Source: Methanospirillum hungatei
GTDB lineage: Archaea; Halobacteriota; Methanomicrobia; Methanomicrobiales; Methanospirillaceae
Reading direction: 5' to 3'
Assembly: GCF_019263745.1 (NCBI RefSeq)
Contig: NZ_CP077107.1
Location: forward strand, 1,612,001-1,676,000
Length of the DNA stretch: 64,000 nt
The first letter of the stretch is position 1. Every line of letters starts with the position of its first letter. The notes under the pieces were generated by a model. The model was not told the DNA's origin. It ran no database searches and saw nothing but the letters and a program-made list of their open reading frames with translations. Positions 27,912-39,200 of this stretch are shown piece after piece. The position numbers and the translations under genes are program-made.

Positions 27912-28506
27912 AATATTTACCTCACTCCAGGGAGAGGGGCTGGTCTCCGGCTACCCGACCATCTTTATCAGGCTGGCCGGGTGCAACCTCTCATGCTCCT
28001 ATTGTGATACCCCGACAAGCAGGCAGGGCGGAACTGATATGGATGTGAGCGAAGTTGTTACAAGAGTACTTTTAGAGAACCCACACTATGTCTGTATTAC
28101 AGGTGGAGAACCACTCCTCCAGAAAAATGAGGTTACAGTACTATCCTGCCAACTTATGAACGCCGGAAAAAAGGTGAGCATCGAAACGAACGGGACTGTT
28201 CCTTTTGATGATCTTCCGGATGGCGTTTCTGTCTGTATGGACGTGAAATGTCCTTCTTCAGGCGAATCAAGTGATGTAACCCTGCTACCCTGTTTAAAAT
28301 CCACCGACTCAGTTAAGTTTGTGGTCGGAACTGACGAAGACCTGAAGTATGCTGAAAAAATCATTCATAATCATCCAATACACTCAGAGATTTTTATCTC
28401 GCCAATCTATGGGACTGATTATCAACAAATTGCTACATATATTCTCGAGAAAAACCTTCCAGCACGAATGCAGCTTCAATTACACAAATTCATAGGACTA
28501 CCCTGA
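27898..28506 (+). CDS. queE: 7-carboxy-7-deazaguanine synthase (QueE)
   Basis: A 202-residue radical SAM enzyme that contracts the pterin ring of carboxytetrahydropterin to CDG. The family start [10 protein letters not shown] and the [4Fe-4S] motif CNLSCSYCD (Cys spacing C-x3-C-x2-C) are clear, followed by ITGGEPLLQ. It lies between queD and queC, one base before queC, so the three pathway steps are co-expressed. Confidence 0.95.
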   Translation: MKIAEIFTSLQGEGLVSGYPTIFIRLAGCNLSCSYCDTPTSRQGGTDMDVSEVVTRVLLENPHYVCITGGEPLLQKNEVTVLSCQLMNAGKKVSIETNGTVPFDDLPDGVSVCMDVKCPSSGESSDVTLLPCLKSTDSVKFVVGTDEDLKYAEKIIHNHPIHSEIFISPIYGTDYQQIATYILEKNLPARMQLQLHKFIGLP

Positions 28507-28507
28507 T

Positions 28508-29170
28508 ATGAAAGCAGTTTGTCTCCTTTCAGGCGGAATGGACTCTTCCACTCTCGCATTTCTTGCAAAGCATGATGGCTATGATATCCTGGCTCTCCAT
28601 TTTACCTATGGGCAACGGACTGAAGAAAAAGAGAGAGAGTGTGCAAAGCGGATAGCAAGGCATCTCAATGCCCTTGAATTCCTGGATGTCGATCTCGCAT
28701 ACTTAAAAAAAGTTGGTGCTTCCAGTCTGACTGACCAGCGAATGCAGGTTAAACCACATAATGAAGCAGGAGAGGGTATACCGGAAACCTATGTTCCCTT
28801 CAGAAATGCGAATCTCCTTTCAGTTGCAACAAGTTTTGCAGAAGCGCGTGCGGCTGATGCAATATATATAGGCGTTCAGGCATCTGACTATTCAGGGTAT
28901 CCAGACTGTAGACCAGAGTTCATCGACGCATTCCAGAAGGTAATCACCTTGGGGACACGGCCAGATTCAGGGATCGAACTCAAAACTCCTTTTGTAAGGC
29001 TGAATAAAGCAGAGATTCTGAAAATCGGTATGGAATTAAACGCCCCTTATGAAGATACCTGGTCGTGTTATTCTGAAAATGAGATTGCATGTGGAATATG
29101 TGGATCCTGTCATTTCAGACGTGAAGCATTCAGACAAATAGGAATTGAAGATCCTATTCAATACCGGTGA
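28508..29170 (+). CDS. queC: 7-cyano-7-deazaguanine synthase (QueC)
   Basis: A 220-residue ATP-dependent ligase of the PP-loop family that turns CDG into preQ0 using ammonia. The PP-loop is LSGGMDSST at residues 7-15. The C-terminal zinc site is made by cysteines in [21 protein letters not shown]. preQ0 would then be inserted into tRNA by archaeal TGT and amidinated to archaeosine; those genes are not in this window. It immediately precedes the NUDIX gene. Confidence 0.96.
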   Translation: MKAVCLLSGGMDSSTLAFLAKHDGYDILALHFTYGQRTEEKERECAKRIARHLNALEFLDVDLAYLKKVGASSLTDQRMQVKPHNEAGEGIPETYVPFRNANLLSVATSFAEARAADAIYIGVQASDYSGYPDCRPEFIDAFQKVITLGTRPDSGIELKTPFVRLNKAEILKIGMELNAPYEDTWSCYSENEIACGICGSCHFRREAFRQIGIEDPIQYR

Positions 29171-29173
29171 ATC

Positions 29174-29683
29174 ATGGAACTCTACCGGGGACGCAGACTA
29201 TGGGTTGAAAAAAAACTTTTCCAACTCCCAGACGGACAAGAAAAAGAAGCAGTAGTTGTCCATCCAGGGGATGCAGTTGTAATCCTCCCCCACGAAGGAG
29301 ATGAATTTCTATTTATCAAACAATGGCGATCCCCCATTGGTTCATATATTTTTGAAGCACCTGCCGGAACCATGGAAGAAGGAGAGGATCCAATGCAGAC
29401 AGCAGAACGGGAACTTATCGAAGAGACCGGTATGGCTGCAGGATCCATGACTGCTCTCGGATACATCTATACTACACCAGGTTTTACAGATGAACGCCTC
29501 TGGCTTTTTGAAGCAACAGATCTTGTCCCGTCCCGGGAGTATTCACCAGATGAGGACGAAGTTATTGAACCGGTGCGGTTTACTTCACCACAAATCAGGG
29601 ATATGATTCGATCGGGACAGATCGTGGATGCAAAGACTATCTGTATCTTTTACCGGTGGATGTGTGGGTGTTCTGATGAATAA
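29174..29683 (+). CDS. NUDIX hydrolase, ADP-ribose pyrophosphatase type
   Basis: A 169-residue protein containing a complete Nudix box (G-x5-E-x7-REL-x-EE-x-GM) around residues 58-80. The flanking layout, FIKQWRSPIGSYIFEAPAG before and YTTPGFTDERLWLFEA after, is typical of ADP-ribose pyrophosphatases. It would hydrolyse ADP-ribose or a related nucleoside diphosphate derivative. It follows queC by three bases and overlaps the lipoprotein gene by eight. Confidence 0.9.
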   Translation: MELYRGRRLWVEKKLFQLPDGQEKEAVVVHPGDAVVILPHEGDEFLFIKQWRSPIGSYIFEAPAGTMEEGEDPMQTAERELIEETGMAAGSMTALGYIYTTPGFTDERLWLFEATDLVPSREYSPDEDEVIEPVRFTSPQIRDMIRSGQIVDAKTICIFYRWMCGCSDE

Positions 29684-30557
29684 TACCAATATTCTCCTGG
29701 TCCTGATTCTCACCATATCTCTCCTGGGTACAGGCTGTACCAATATCGGAGATGATGAGGAGAAACCAGTTGCATCATGGAATCTCACAGAAGATGGCAG
29801 CATCGAATTTTCTATTCCAAAGACTGCGGTAGATGAACGAATTCAGGAAGACGGGAGCAACCTGACCACAACTGACCTGATATTCAAAGGATTTGCCGGG
29901 GATGTGCATGCGATACTAGTAAGCCCGAAAAATCCAGTGGCTTTTCTCATCTGGGCTCCAGGAGCCAACAATCCTGCTACTGGATACGTAGAATACATGA
30001 AATATTACCCAGTTCATGGGATTGGTGTCATTATCATGGATGTCAGGGGAAATGGAGGGACAACCCCCGGTTATCCAATGAATATTGAAAAGGATGCTGA
30101 ACTCTTTACACAAGGAGCCTGGCCGCAGTTTTACCTGATTAGTGCTGATATGATTACCACCAGGGAGTATCTTCATGAAAAGTATCCAGATATTCCGGTC
30201 TATGCGGTTGGTGAATCGAATGGGGGGCGGTATGCCGCACTTGCTGCAGGTTCTGATCCGGATTTTGCAGGATATATCGGAATCTCCACATCCGGCTTTC
30301 ACCGCATCGGAGAGGATTATACATCCCCAATCAGGGAGTTTCTCTTGAGTGTCGATCCAGATGTCCAGGTTGTAAGGATTACGCCCAGACCGGTTATTCT
30401 GTTTCACGCTCCTGATGATTCGGTGATCGCTATTACAGAAGGGGAATCTCTTGCAACATCTGCAGGAAAGGGGACAATGTTTATCCCATTCAACGGAACT
30501 CATGGTGTAAACAGGGAAGTTGATGACAGGATCATCACCCTGGTACCACACCTATGA
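29676..30557 (+). CDS. Lipoprotein alpha/beta hydrolase
   Basis: The roughly 293-residue product has a lipobox signal (LLGTGC, Cys near residue 20). The mature part is an alpha/beta-hydrolase fold: oxyanion-region strand FLIWAPGANNP, nucleophile elbow GESNGG near residue 180, acidic residue in HAPDDS and final histidine in NGTHGVN. It is probably anchored outside the membrane by a lipid and acts as an esterase or peptidase; substrate unknown. The frame opens at 29628, but ATG 29676 gives the signal peptide and an eight-base overlap with the NUDIX gene. Confidence 0.82.
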   Translation: MNNTNILLVLILTISLLGTGCTNIGDDEEKPVASWNLTEDGSIEFSIPKTAVDERIQEDGSNLTTTDLIFKGFAGDVHAILVSPKNPVAFLIWAPGANNPATGYVEYMKYYPVHGIGVIIMDVRGNGGTTPGYPMNIEKDAELFTQGAWPQFYLISADMITTREYLHEKYPDIPVYAVGESNGGRYAALAAGSDPDFAGYIGISTSGFHRIGEDYTSPIREFLLSVDPDVQVVRITPRPVILFHAPDDSVIAITEGESLATSAGKGTMFIPFNGTHGVNREVDDRIITLVPHL

Positions 30558-30600
30558 AGATGACGCGGGACAACGGTGAACCTTAAGTCAGCCTCAGATC

Positions 30601-30610
30601 AATATATACC
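30601..30610 (+). promoter_or_regulatory. TATA box of the aRF1-argS-taw1-sepS operon
   Basis: AATATATACC lies 24-33 bases upstream of the aRF1 ATG, so transcripts would be leaderless or nearly so. Confidence 0.55.
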
Positions 30611-30633
30611 AGCTTATACTGTAGGATAGTCTC

Positions 30634-31905
30634 ATGAGCGAAGCGGTTGAACTGGACGAAGCTAGACGGAAATATGAATTTAAAAAGATGCTGGAGCGTC
30701 TGGAGGCAAAAGAAGGTAGTGGAACAGAACTTATATCCCTGTACATTCCCCCGGACAAACAGATCTATGATGTAACCGCCCAGCTCAGGGATGAGTTTGG
30801 TCAGTGTTCAAACATCAAGTCCAAGCAGACTAGAACAAATGTCCAGAGTGCTATCTCCAGTATTCTTTCCAGGCTAAAATATTATTCAAAGCCACCGGAG
30901 AATGGCATAGCAGTCTTTTGTGGAACAGTAAATAAACACGGAGATCGGCAGGATCTTGAATGTGATATTGTAAATCCGCCTGAGCCCCTGAATCTCTACT
31001 TATATAGGTGTAGTTCCCGGTTTGAGCTGGAACCTCTCCGTGAGATGCTTGAGGAGAAATATGTTTATGGACTTCTTGTCATAGACCGCCGCGAAGCATA
31101 TTGGGGATTTTTACGTGGAAACAGGATAGATCCTATCGGTGGCACGACCTCAACCGTTCCAGGAAAACAGCGGAAAGGTGGTCAGTCAAGTATCCGTTTT
31201 GAGCGGCTCCGTCTTATTGCAATTAATGAGTTCTATAAAAAAGTAGGAGAACGTTCCAGCGAGATCTTCATCAATGAGAAGGACTTTTTTAATCGGTTTA
31301 AAGGACTCCTCATCGGTGGGCCGTCTCCAACAAAAGAAGAGTTTGAAGAGGGAAATTTCCTTCATCATGAAGTACAGAAACGAATCATCGGACTCTTTGA
31401 TGTAGCATATACCAATGAGAGCGGTCTTCCTGAACTTGTTGAGGCTGCAGAAGATGCACTCAAAGGACAGGAAGTCATTGAAGAAAAACACCTCATGGAT
31501 CGGTTCTTTAAGGAACTTGTCAAAGATAATGGTCTTGCTGCATATGGAGAACAGTCTATCAGGGCGAACCTTGAAATTGGAGCTGTTGATACCCTGCTGC
31601 TCTCAGACAAACTTCGAAAAAGCCGATTGTCTATAAGGTGCGATGCATGTGGCTATACTGAAGAAAAAACTGTTCAGATAAAGCCTGGAGAAAATCCAGA
31701 TGACATCGAACTTGGAAGTTGTCCAAAATGCACGTCTCCGCTTGTGCTTGCTGACTCATCTGATATTGTAGATGAACTGACGTATCTTGCAGATCAATCA
31801 AACAGTAAAGTTGCAATCATCTCTGATGATTTTGAGGAAGGATCACAGTTATTTACGGCATTTGGTGGTATTGCCGCAATTTTAAGATACAGGACCGGAT
31901 ACTGA
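30634..31905 (+). CDS. prf1: Peptide chain release factor subunit 1 (aRF1)
   Basis: A 423-residue release factor that reads all three stop codons and triggers peptide release. The stop-codon motif NIKS is at residues 60-63 and the catalytic GGQ at about 182-184 (GGQSS here, where many have GGQSA). The C-terminal domain contains a zinc-ribbon-like minidomain with cysteines in CDACGYTEE and CPKCTSP. It is the first gene of a four-gene decoding operon and shares one base with argS (TGATG). Confidence 0.97.
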   Translation: MSEAVELDEARRKYEFKKMLERLEAKEGSGTELISLYIPPDKQIYDVTAQLRDEFGQCSNIKSKQTRTNVQSAISSILSRLKYYSKPPENGIAVFCGTVNKHGDRQDLECDIVNPPEPLNLYLYRCSSRFELEPLREMLEEKYVYGLLVIDRREAYWGFLRGNRIDPIGGTTSTVPGKQRKGGQSSIRFERLRLIAINEFYKKVGERSSEIFINEKDFFNRFKGLLIGGPSPTKEEFEEGNFLHHEVQKRIIGLFDVAYTNESGLPELVEAAEDALKGQEVIEEKHLMDRFFKELVKDNGLAAYGEQSIRANLEIGAVDTLLLSDKLRKSRLSIRCDACGYTEEKTVQIKPGENPDDIELGSCPKCTSPLVLADSSDIVDELTYLADQSNSKVAIISDDFEEGSQLFTAFGGIAAILRYRTGY

Positions 31906-33572
31906 TGTACCATAATACATGTGATGTTATCACGACAATTCTCCGGGAACATACTGGGAAAGAAGATGTTCTGCTTACCGATGGAGGTGACCATGCTGAT
32001 GTCGCTTCAACCATTGCTTTTAGTCTCGCAAAGGAACTAAAAAAAGCACCCGCTCTCATTGCCAAAGATATTGCAGAAGCCATTAAGGACAAGGTCTTAC
32101 AGGAGACCGGTGCACAAACCCTTGCAGTCGGTCCCTATGTTAATTTTATTTTTGGCGCACAATACTGTTCAAACGTCCTGAAACAGGCTGTTTGCGACGG
32201 ATATGGGAAAGGTCAGTCTCAATCCCAACGCGTTGTTCTTGAACACACATCTGCCAATCCGAACGGGCCTCTCCATGTCGGTCATATTAGAAATACCATC
32301 ATTGGCGATACCCTGACGAGATCATTTCGGAAAGCCGGCTATCCACTTGAAGTCCAGTATTATGTCAATGACATGGGCAGACAGATAGCCATCGTTGCCT
32401 GGGGTATTGCTACACAGGGGGCGGATATCCATGCTGAAGGAAAAGGGGACCACCTCATCGCTGAGGTGTATATCGAAGCAAACCGCCATCTTGAGAAAGA
32501 TCCTGCTCTGAATGCAGAAATTGATCGACTCATGCAGATGGTGGAATCCGGAGATCCTGACACAATCAGCCAATTCAAAATCCCGGTAAAGCGGTGTCTT
32601 GATGGATTTAAAGACACACTTGCAGCCATGCATGTGAAACATGACCGGTTTGTATATGAGAGTGATTTTATCCGGAATGGCGATACTGCCAAAATCCTCT
32701 CCAGGATATCACATCTGCCCGAAGCACGTATTGAGGAGACACTTTCCCTGGATCTCTCTGCTTATGGATTTGAGAAGAATTATATACTGAGGAGATCGGA
32801 TGGAACCAGTGTCTATGCTGCGCGTGATATAGCGTTTCATATCTGGAAAGGACACAACTTTGACCGGATAATCGATGTACTTGGTGCAGATCACAAACTT
32901 ATCGGAACTCAACTCCAGGCCACATTAGATATCCTTGGCGAACGTGTTCCAGAAATTGTCTTCTTTGAATTTGTTTCTCTCCCTGAAGGCTCGATGAGTA
33001 CAAGAAAAGGGAAATTTATCTCGGCCGATGAACTTATTGCAGAGACAGAACGCAGGGCTCTTGAAGAGGTAACTGTAAGAAGGCCGGAACTCTCTGAAGA
33101 AGAGAGAAAGAAGATCGCCCACTCTGTGGCTATTTCTGCAATCAGGTATGATATTATCAGAACTATTCCGGAAAAGAGCACGGTTTTTGACTGGAAAGAA
33201 GCCCTTGACTTTGAAAAACAAAGCGGTCCGTATATCCAGTATGCCCATGCACGTGCCTGCAGTATTCTGGATAAAGCGAATTCGTACACACCATGTTTTG
33301 AAGCAGAAGGTGAGGGAGAGATCGCTCTTACCAAGCAGATAGCCCTGTTCCCAAAAGTAATTCAGGAAGTTGTTACTGAATTAAAACCACATCTTCTCGC
33401 AATTTATGCCAGGGAACTTGCAGATATCTTTAACTCCTTCTACCATGCAGAACCCGTCCTCAAAGCTGAAGGTAAGATCCGGGATCGCCGGTTGACGCTG
33501 GTCGATGCGACTCGTAATACGCTCAAAGAAGCATTGGAAACGCTGGGTATAGATGCACTCCGGGCAATGTGA
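31905..33572 (+). CDS. argS: Arginine--tRNA ligase
   Basis: A 555-residue class I synthetase. An N-terminal Add-1 domain (residues 1-100) is followed by the HIGH motif in ANPNGPLHVGHIRNT near residue 123. The KMSKS equivalent is SMSTRKGKF, and the C-terminal DALR anticodon-binding domain ends with [12 protein letters not shown] 31905 overlaps the aRF1 stop as TGATG, and the 3' end overlaps taw1 by 20 bases, so the genes are translationally coupled. Confidence 0.97.
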   Translation: MYHNTCDVITTILREHTGKEDVLLTDGGDHADVASTIAFSLAKELKKAPALIAKDIAEAIKDKVLQETGAQTLAVGPYVNFIFGAQYCSNVLKQAVCDGYGKGQSQSQRVVLEHTSANPNGPLHVGHIRNTIIGDTLTRSFRKAGYPLEVQYYVNDMGRQIAIVAWGIATQGADIHAEGKGDHLIAEVYIEANRHLEKDPALNAEIDRLMQMVESGDPDTISQFKIPVKRCLDGFKDTLAAMHVKHDRFVYESDFIRNGDTAKILSRISHLPEARIEETLSLDLSAYGFEKNYILRRSDGTSVYAARDIAFHIWKGHNFDRIIDVLGADHKLIGTQLQATLDILGERVPEIVFFEFVSLPEGSMSTRKGKFISADELIAETERRALEEVTVRRPELSEEERKKIAHSVAISAIRYDIIRTIPEKSTVFDWKEALDFEKQSGPYIQYAHARACSILDKANSYTPCFEAEGEGEIALTKQIALFPKVIQEVVTELKPHLLAIYARELADIFNSFYHAEPVLKAEGKIRDRRLTLVDATRNTLKEALETLGIDALRAM

Positions 33573-34473
33573 ACCACCGGAGAAAGCACTCCGGGGGATG
33601 GGATACCAGTTTTTCCATCCTGATTCCTCAGCAGCACTCAAACCCTGCCTCTGGTGTAAACGATCACTTACCGGTGGCGATCAGTGTTATAAAAACCAGT
33701 TTTATGGAATAACCAGTCACCGGTGTGTTCAGATGACACCAACACTCCGGTGTAACCATAAATGTCTCTTTTGCTGGCGCTCTTTTGAGCATGAATATAC
33801 TGGTGAAAAAGATCTGGATCCAAAAGAGATTGTTGCCCGCATCCCATTTCTCCAAAAGAAAGCTCTTGGTGGATACAAAGTTTCACCCAGAGTAACGAAA
33901 GAAAAGTGGGAGGAGGCACTACAACCAGACCAGTATGCAATCTCCCTCTCCGGAGAGCCAACTCTGTATCCACACCTGCCAGAACTCATTGATCTGCTTA
34001 ATCAGACAGGAGGCACAACATTTCTAGTATCAAACGGCACTATGCCAAATGTGCTGAAGCAATGTCACCCGTACCAGAAGTACATCTCATTAACCGGACC
34101 TGATCGTGAGACATATCTTCGGATAGCACGACCTGATGAAGATTACTGGGATAGGATCCTCGAGAGCCTCTCGGATCTTGGACATGAGACCGATACAGGA
34201 CACCGGACTGCGATACGGGTCACTCTGGTAAGAGGGATCAATGATCAGAATCCTGAAGGGTATGCCAGAATTATTCAGGAGAGCGGAGCACAGTTTGTTG
34301 AAGTGAAGGCATACATGCATGTCGGATACAGCCAACGTCGTCTTACCATCAAGCATATGCCCCTTCATGATGAAGTTGAGCGGTTTACACAGAGAATGCT
34401 TCCCCATCTTTCTTATAAGATCCGGGGTGAAAACAGTCTTTCACGGGTTATTTGTCTGGAGCGAGATTCATGA
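33553..34473 (+). CDS. taw1: tRNA 4-demethylwyosine synthase (Taw1/TYW1)
   Basis: The roughly 306-residue radical SAM enzyme uses pyruvate to build the tricyclic ring of wyosine on m1G37 of tRNA-Phe. The radical SAM cluster cysteines are Cys67, Cys71 and Cys74 in CNHKCLFCW. Additional cysteines CLWCKRS and CYK upstream fit the second Fe-S cluster of archaeal TYW1. LSGEPTLYP is the SAM-binding GE motif. The first ATG lies inside argS; ATG 33598 is an alternative. It overlaps sepS by ATGA. The tRNA-Phe substrate is encoded in this window. Confidence 0.96.
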   Translation: MHSGQCEPPEKALRGMGYQFFHPDSSAALKPCLWCKRSLTGGDQCYKNQFYGITSHRCVQMTPTLRCNHKCLFCWRSFEHEYTGEKDLDPKEIVARIPFLQKKALGGYKVSPRVTKEKWEEALQPDQYAISLSGEPTLYPHLPELIDLLNQTGGTTFLVSNGTMPNVLKQCHPYQKYISLTGPDRETYLRIARPDEDYWDRILESLSDLGHETDTGHRTAIRVTLVRGINDQNPEGYARIIQESGAQFVEVKAYMHVGYSQRRLTIKHMPLHDEVERFTQRMLPHLSYKIRGENSLSRVICLERDS

Positions 34474-36083
34474 TATTTGACATAGAAGAGTTTAAAAAGC
34501 GGGGAAAAGAGGATTTTGAATCAGCATGGCATACAGGCCCGTCTGTTCTTACTCCACCGACTACTGATTTGATGTATCCAAGGCTTACATACCCCGGGGC
34601 TCAGGTTCATCCAGTTTTTGAAACAATTCACCGGCTCAGGCAGGCATACCTGGCAATCGGTTTTGATGAAGCTGAAAATCCGATAATCGTTGATGAGAAG
34701 GAAGTCTACCGGCAGTTTGGTCCTGAAGCAATGGCAGTCCTTGACCGGGTTTTTTATCTTGGAGGACTTCCCCGACCAAATGTCGGTATCGGGAAAGAAC
34801 AGATCCAAAAGATCAATGGTATTCTTGGTCGTTATCTTTCAGAGGAAGAAGAAGAATCACTCCGAAAGACGCTTCATGCATATAAGAAGTCAGAGATCGA
34901 TGGGGATGAGTTAACTCATGAACTTTCTGCAGTGCTTCATACAGACGATGCTCGGATTGTTGAGATATTGGATCAGGTTTTCCCGGAGTTTCGTGAATTA
35001 AAACCTGAATCATCCAGACAGACACTCCGATCCCATATGACGAGCGGGTGGTTTCAAACCCTTGGCTCCATCTGGGAAAAAGTCCCTCATCCAATAAGAC
35101 TGTTTTCTATTGACCGGTGTTTCAGACGTGAACAGGCAGAAGATTCACATCGTCTTATGAGTTATCACTCTGCGTCCTGTGTGGTTGCAGGGGAACATGT
35201 AACAATTGAGGATGGAAAAGCGGTTGCACGAGCACTTCTTTCTGCATTCGGATACACTGATTTTGAGTTCAGGCCGGATGACAAACGATCAAAATACTAC
35301 ATGCCTGATACCCAGACTGAGGTGTATGCTGCTCATCCTGATCATGGATGGGTTGAGGTAGCCACTTTTGGTATCTATTCCCCGGTTGCATTGGCAGAAT
35401 ATGGGATTGGAGTACCGGTTATGAACCTTGGCCTTGGTGTTGAACGAATGGCCATGATCATGAATAAAGCAAAAGATGTTCGTGAACTCTGCTTCCCCCA
35501 GTTCTTCCCTATCCGGTATACAGACACCGAACTTGCAGCAGGCGTCTCATTACTTACTGAGCCTGCAACAACACCCGGAAAGAATCTTGTGAGATCCTTA
35601 ATTGACACCGCTGTTGCAAATAGTAGTGCAATTGGTCCCTGCTCATTTGTAGCATTTGAGGGAGAAATCGCCGGAAAACAAGTACGGGTGTATGTGGAGG
35701 AACCGGAAGAAAACGCAAAGCTGCTCGGACCAGCCTGTATGAACGAGATATTTGTTTACAACGGCGCTATTCTTGGGGTTCCTGATACAGAAAAATTTGC
35801 AGAAGTCAGGAAAAACGGCATATCCACCGGAATAACTTATCTTTTTGCAGTTACCTCACAGGCTGCGGCGGAGATTGAGCAGGCAGCACATTTTGGAATT
35901 CCGACATCAGTTCAGATTAAAATGGCACGACTCCCAGGAGATATTAATCTGAAAATTGAACCCTGGGCCATGCGATATATAACTGATAATAACCTGAAAA
36001 CCGATGTTCGGGGACCGGTATTTCTGACAATCAGATCTGAGATTGTATCAACATCAGAGGAAGAAAAACCCGACAAAATATAG
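34470..36083 (+). CDS. sepS: O-phosphoserine--tRNA(Cys) ligase (SepRS)
   Basis: A roughly 537-residue class II synthetase characteristic of methanogens. It charges tRNA-Cys with O-phosphoserine, which SepCysS then converts to cysteine. It shows the class II motif 2 region [20 protein letters not shown] near residues 205-225 and motif 3 GLGVERMAM. Archaeal PheRS alpha is the nearest relative, but the opening [18 protein letters not shown] and length are those of SepRS. ATG 34470 overlaps the taw1 stop (ATGA). SepCysS and conventional CysRS are not in the window. Confidence 0.95.
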   Translation: MIFDIEEFKKRGKEDFESAWHTGPSVLTPPTTDLMYPRLTYPGAQVHPVFETIHRLRQAYLAIGFDEAENPIIVDEKEVYRQFGPEAMAVLDRVFYLGGLPRPNVGIGKEQIQKINGILGRYLSEEEEESLRKTLHAYKKSEIDGDELTHELSAVLHTDDARIVEILDQVFPEFRELKPESSRQTLRSHMTSGWFQTLGSIWEKVPHPIRLFSIDRCFRREQAEDSHRLMSYHSASCVVAGEHVTIEDGKAVARALLSAFGYTDFEFRPDDKRSKYYMPDTQTEVYAAHPDHGWVEVATFGIYSPVALAEYGIGVPVMNLGLGVERMAMIMNKAKDVRELCFPQFFPIRYTDTELAAGVSLLTEPATTPGKNLVRSLIDTAVANSSAIGPCSFVAFEGEIAGKQVRVYVEEPEENAKLLGPACMNEIFVYNGAILGVPDTEKFAEVRKNGISTGITYLFAVTSQAAAEIEQAAHFGIPTSVQIKMARLPGDINLKIEPWAMRYITDNNLKTDVRGPVFLTIRSEIVSTSEEEKPDKI

Positions 36084-36125
36084 TTAAATTAAAAATTCAG
36101 GAATAAATATACCAAAATATCAATA

Positions 36126-36131
36126 TTTTTT
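36126..36131 (+). terminator. T6 tract downstream of sepS
   Basis: A run of six T about 40 bases after the sepS stop, in an AT-rich region, a plausible archaeal termination site for the decoding operon. Confidence 0.35.
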
Positions 36132-36232
36132 CAAGTCTTTCTTTTGTTCATATCAGACCTGTAATGCAGAGTTCTTCCACAATCCTTATCTTCACTGTGC
36201 ACAATATTCAAACACTCAGGAAACTTAGGTAC

Positions 36233-36252
36233 TCCTGATCTATACATCAGGA
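36233..36252. promoter_or_regulatory. Inverted repeat around a TATA-like core before the PKD protein gene
   Basis: TCCTGAT and ATCAGGA flank the six bases CTATAC, 24 bases before the ATG at 36277. A regulator binding here would cover the core promoter. GGGGAT provides the ribosome binding site. Confidence 0.45.
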
Positions 36253-36276
36253 AAATATGCTTCTTTAGGGGATGAA

Positions 36277-39200
36277 ATGATGGATGGGATTCGAATACTC
36301 AGGCCGGCGGCAATGCTGGCCGTTCTGCTTTGCCTTGTAATGGTAACAGTAAGTGCAGTGCCTCCACTGCCAGCTGAATATTATGGAAAAGTAACCGTTG
36401 ATGGATCTCCGGCTGCATCCGGAACAGCACTCATTGCTAAGATCAATGATCAGATCAGGGGAAAACTGGTTCTTTCATCTGCTGGACAATATGGTGGAAA
36501 TGGTATTTTTGATGACAAATTGGTTGTAGCAGCAACTGAAGAAGATGTTAAGTCAGAATCTGTAGCAATTACATTCCATATTGGTGATAAAAAAGCTGAC
36601 CAGACCGTTCCTTTTGAGCCAGGGGTTGCAAAAGAACTGGACCTGACCGTTGGTGGGGGTTTTGGTGCTGACTTTACTGCAACACCGACATCAGGTGCTG
36701 CTCCTCTTACAGTGCAGTTTACTGATACCTCTACATCAGAATGGTCAGTCTGGAACTGGGACTTTGGAGATGGTGGAACTTCAGTAATTAAAAATCCAAG
36801 CCACGTATACGAGACTCCTGGAACCTATACGGTGAAAATGACTGTTGGCTCATTGGGTGGAGAATACACAGTAACGAAGGATAATTACATTACGGTAACA
36901 CAGGCTGGTGGAATTGTTGCTGACTTTACCGCAACTCCAACATCTGGGACTGCACCATTAACCGTTCAGTTTACCGATACCTCAACGGGAAGTCCAACCA
37001 TGTGGGCATGGGAATTTGGGGACGGAACAACGGAAGGAATGCTCGCAAACCCATCACACACATACCAGAACCCGGGAACATATACTGTTAAACTAACAGC
37101 ATCATCACAGACCGGTGGAACCAGTACAAAGACAAAAGAAGGATTCATTACGGTAACACAGGCTGGTGGAATTGTTGCTGACTTTACCGCAACTCCAACA
37201 TCTGGGACAGCACCATTAACCGTCCAGTTTACCGATACCTCAACGGGAAGTCCGACCATGTGGGCATGGGAATTTGGGGACGGAACAACGGAAGGAATGC
37301 TCGCAAACCCATCACACACATACCAGAACCCGGGAACATATACTGTTAAACTAACAGCATCATCACAGACCGGTGGAACCAGTACAAAGACAAAAGAAGG
37401 ATTCATTACGGTAACACAGGCTGGTGGAATTGTTGCTGACTTTACCGCATCTCCAACATCCGGGACTGCACCATTAACCGTTCAGTTTACCGATACCTCA
37501 ACAGGAAGTCCGACCATGTGGGCATGGGAATTTGGGGATGGAACAACAGAAGGAATGCTCGCAAACCCATCACACACATACCAGAATCCGGGAACATATA
37601 CTGTTAAACTAACAGCATCATCACAGACCGGTGGAACCAGTACAAAGACAAAAGAAGGATTCATTACGGTAACACAGGCTGGTGGAATTGTTGCTGACTT
37701 TACCGCAAATCCAACATCCGGGACTGCACCATTAACCGTTCAGTTTACCGATACCTCAACGGGAAGTCCGACAATGTGGGCATGGGAATTTGGGGATGGA
37801 ACAACGGAAGGAATGCTCGCAAACCCATCACACACATACCAGAACCCGGGAACATATACTGTTAAACTAACAGCATCATCACAGACCGGTGGAACCAGTA
37901 CAAAGATAAAAGAAGGATACATAACGGTTAGTTCATCAGGATCAGGTCCAAAAGCTGCTTTCACAGTGGACAAGCGAAGTGGACCAAAACCCCTGACCGT
38001 TCAATTTACCGACCAGTCAACTGGTGGACCGACAATGTGGGCATGGGAATTTGGGGATGGCACAACAGAAGGAATGCTCGCAAATCCGTCACACACATAC
38101 CAGGAAGCAGGAGTATATTCTGTCAGTCTTACCGCCTCAAATACGGCTGGATCAGATAAAAAGACTGAAACTGATTACATTTCAGTGACAGGAGACATTC
38201 CACCACCAGTCGCCATGTTTGAAGCGACACCCCTTTCAGGTTCTGCACCACTTGAGGTGAAATTCACTGATCTCTCAATCGGCCCACCAACTTCATATAT
38301 ATGGGACTTTGGGGACGGAGCAACATCAACTGATGCAAATCCGGCTCACGTGTATTCAAGTGGCGGATCCTTTACGGTAAAACTCACTGTCAAGAATAGT
38401 GGCGGTTCTCATACCATGACTAGGGAGAACTACATCTCGGTAGGTGGATCCGGAATTGTTGCAGACTTTTCAGCAAATCCAACCACGGGAACATCTCCGC
38501 TCACAGTCCAGTTTACTGATATGTCCACCGGTGGTCCGACCATGTGGGCATGGGAATTTGGAGATGGCGGAACCTCAATGGTTGCATCACCATCATATAC
38601 ATACCAGAATCCGGGAACATACACGGTGAAACTCACCGCATCCTCTCAAACTAGCGGATCAAGCACAAAGGTCAGGGAAGGATACATCACAGTCTCACCA
38701 TCGGGGGGTATTGTAGCTGATTTCTCAGGGGCACCAACTTCGGGTACTGCTCCGCTCACAGTCCAGTTTACTGATATGTCCACCGGTGGTCCAACTATGT
38801 GGGCATGGGAATTTGGGGATGGCGGAACCTCAATGGTAGCATCACCATCATATACATACCAGAATCCGGGAACATACACGGTGAAACTCACCGCATCCTC
38901 TCAATCTAGCGGAACCAGCACCAAGGTCAGAGAGGGGTACATTACAGTCTCACCATCGGGGGGCATAATTGCCGACTTTGTAGGGACACCGACAAGCGGT
39001 AATGCACCACTTGCAGTCCAATTCAGTGACAGATCCCAGGGTGGCCCGACAATGTGGGCATGGGAATTTGGAGACGGGGGTTCAGCCCTTGATGCAAACC
39101 CATTGCATATCTACCAACAGTCAGGTAAGTATACCGTAAAACTGACAGCAAGTAACCAGGCATCATCAAATACCGCTATAAAAGCGGATTACATTACTGT

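Noticed and set aside
29916-30551. A 211-codon minus-strand frame opposite the lipoprotein hydrolase
   Set aside because: The plus strand shows a lipobox and hydrolase motifs; the antisense product is Cys/Pro/Arg-rich without pattern.
36913-37944. Array-like repeats that might suggest CRISPR
   Set aside because: The period is 258 bases, there are no spacers and all copies are in frame with one protein.
36966-38891. Repeated minus-strand open frames opposite the PKD repeats
   Set aside because: They are antisense copies of the same 258-base repeats, with low-complexity Val/Pro/Ser products and no signals of their own.
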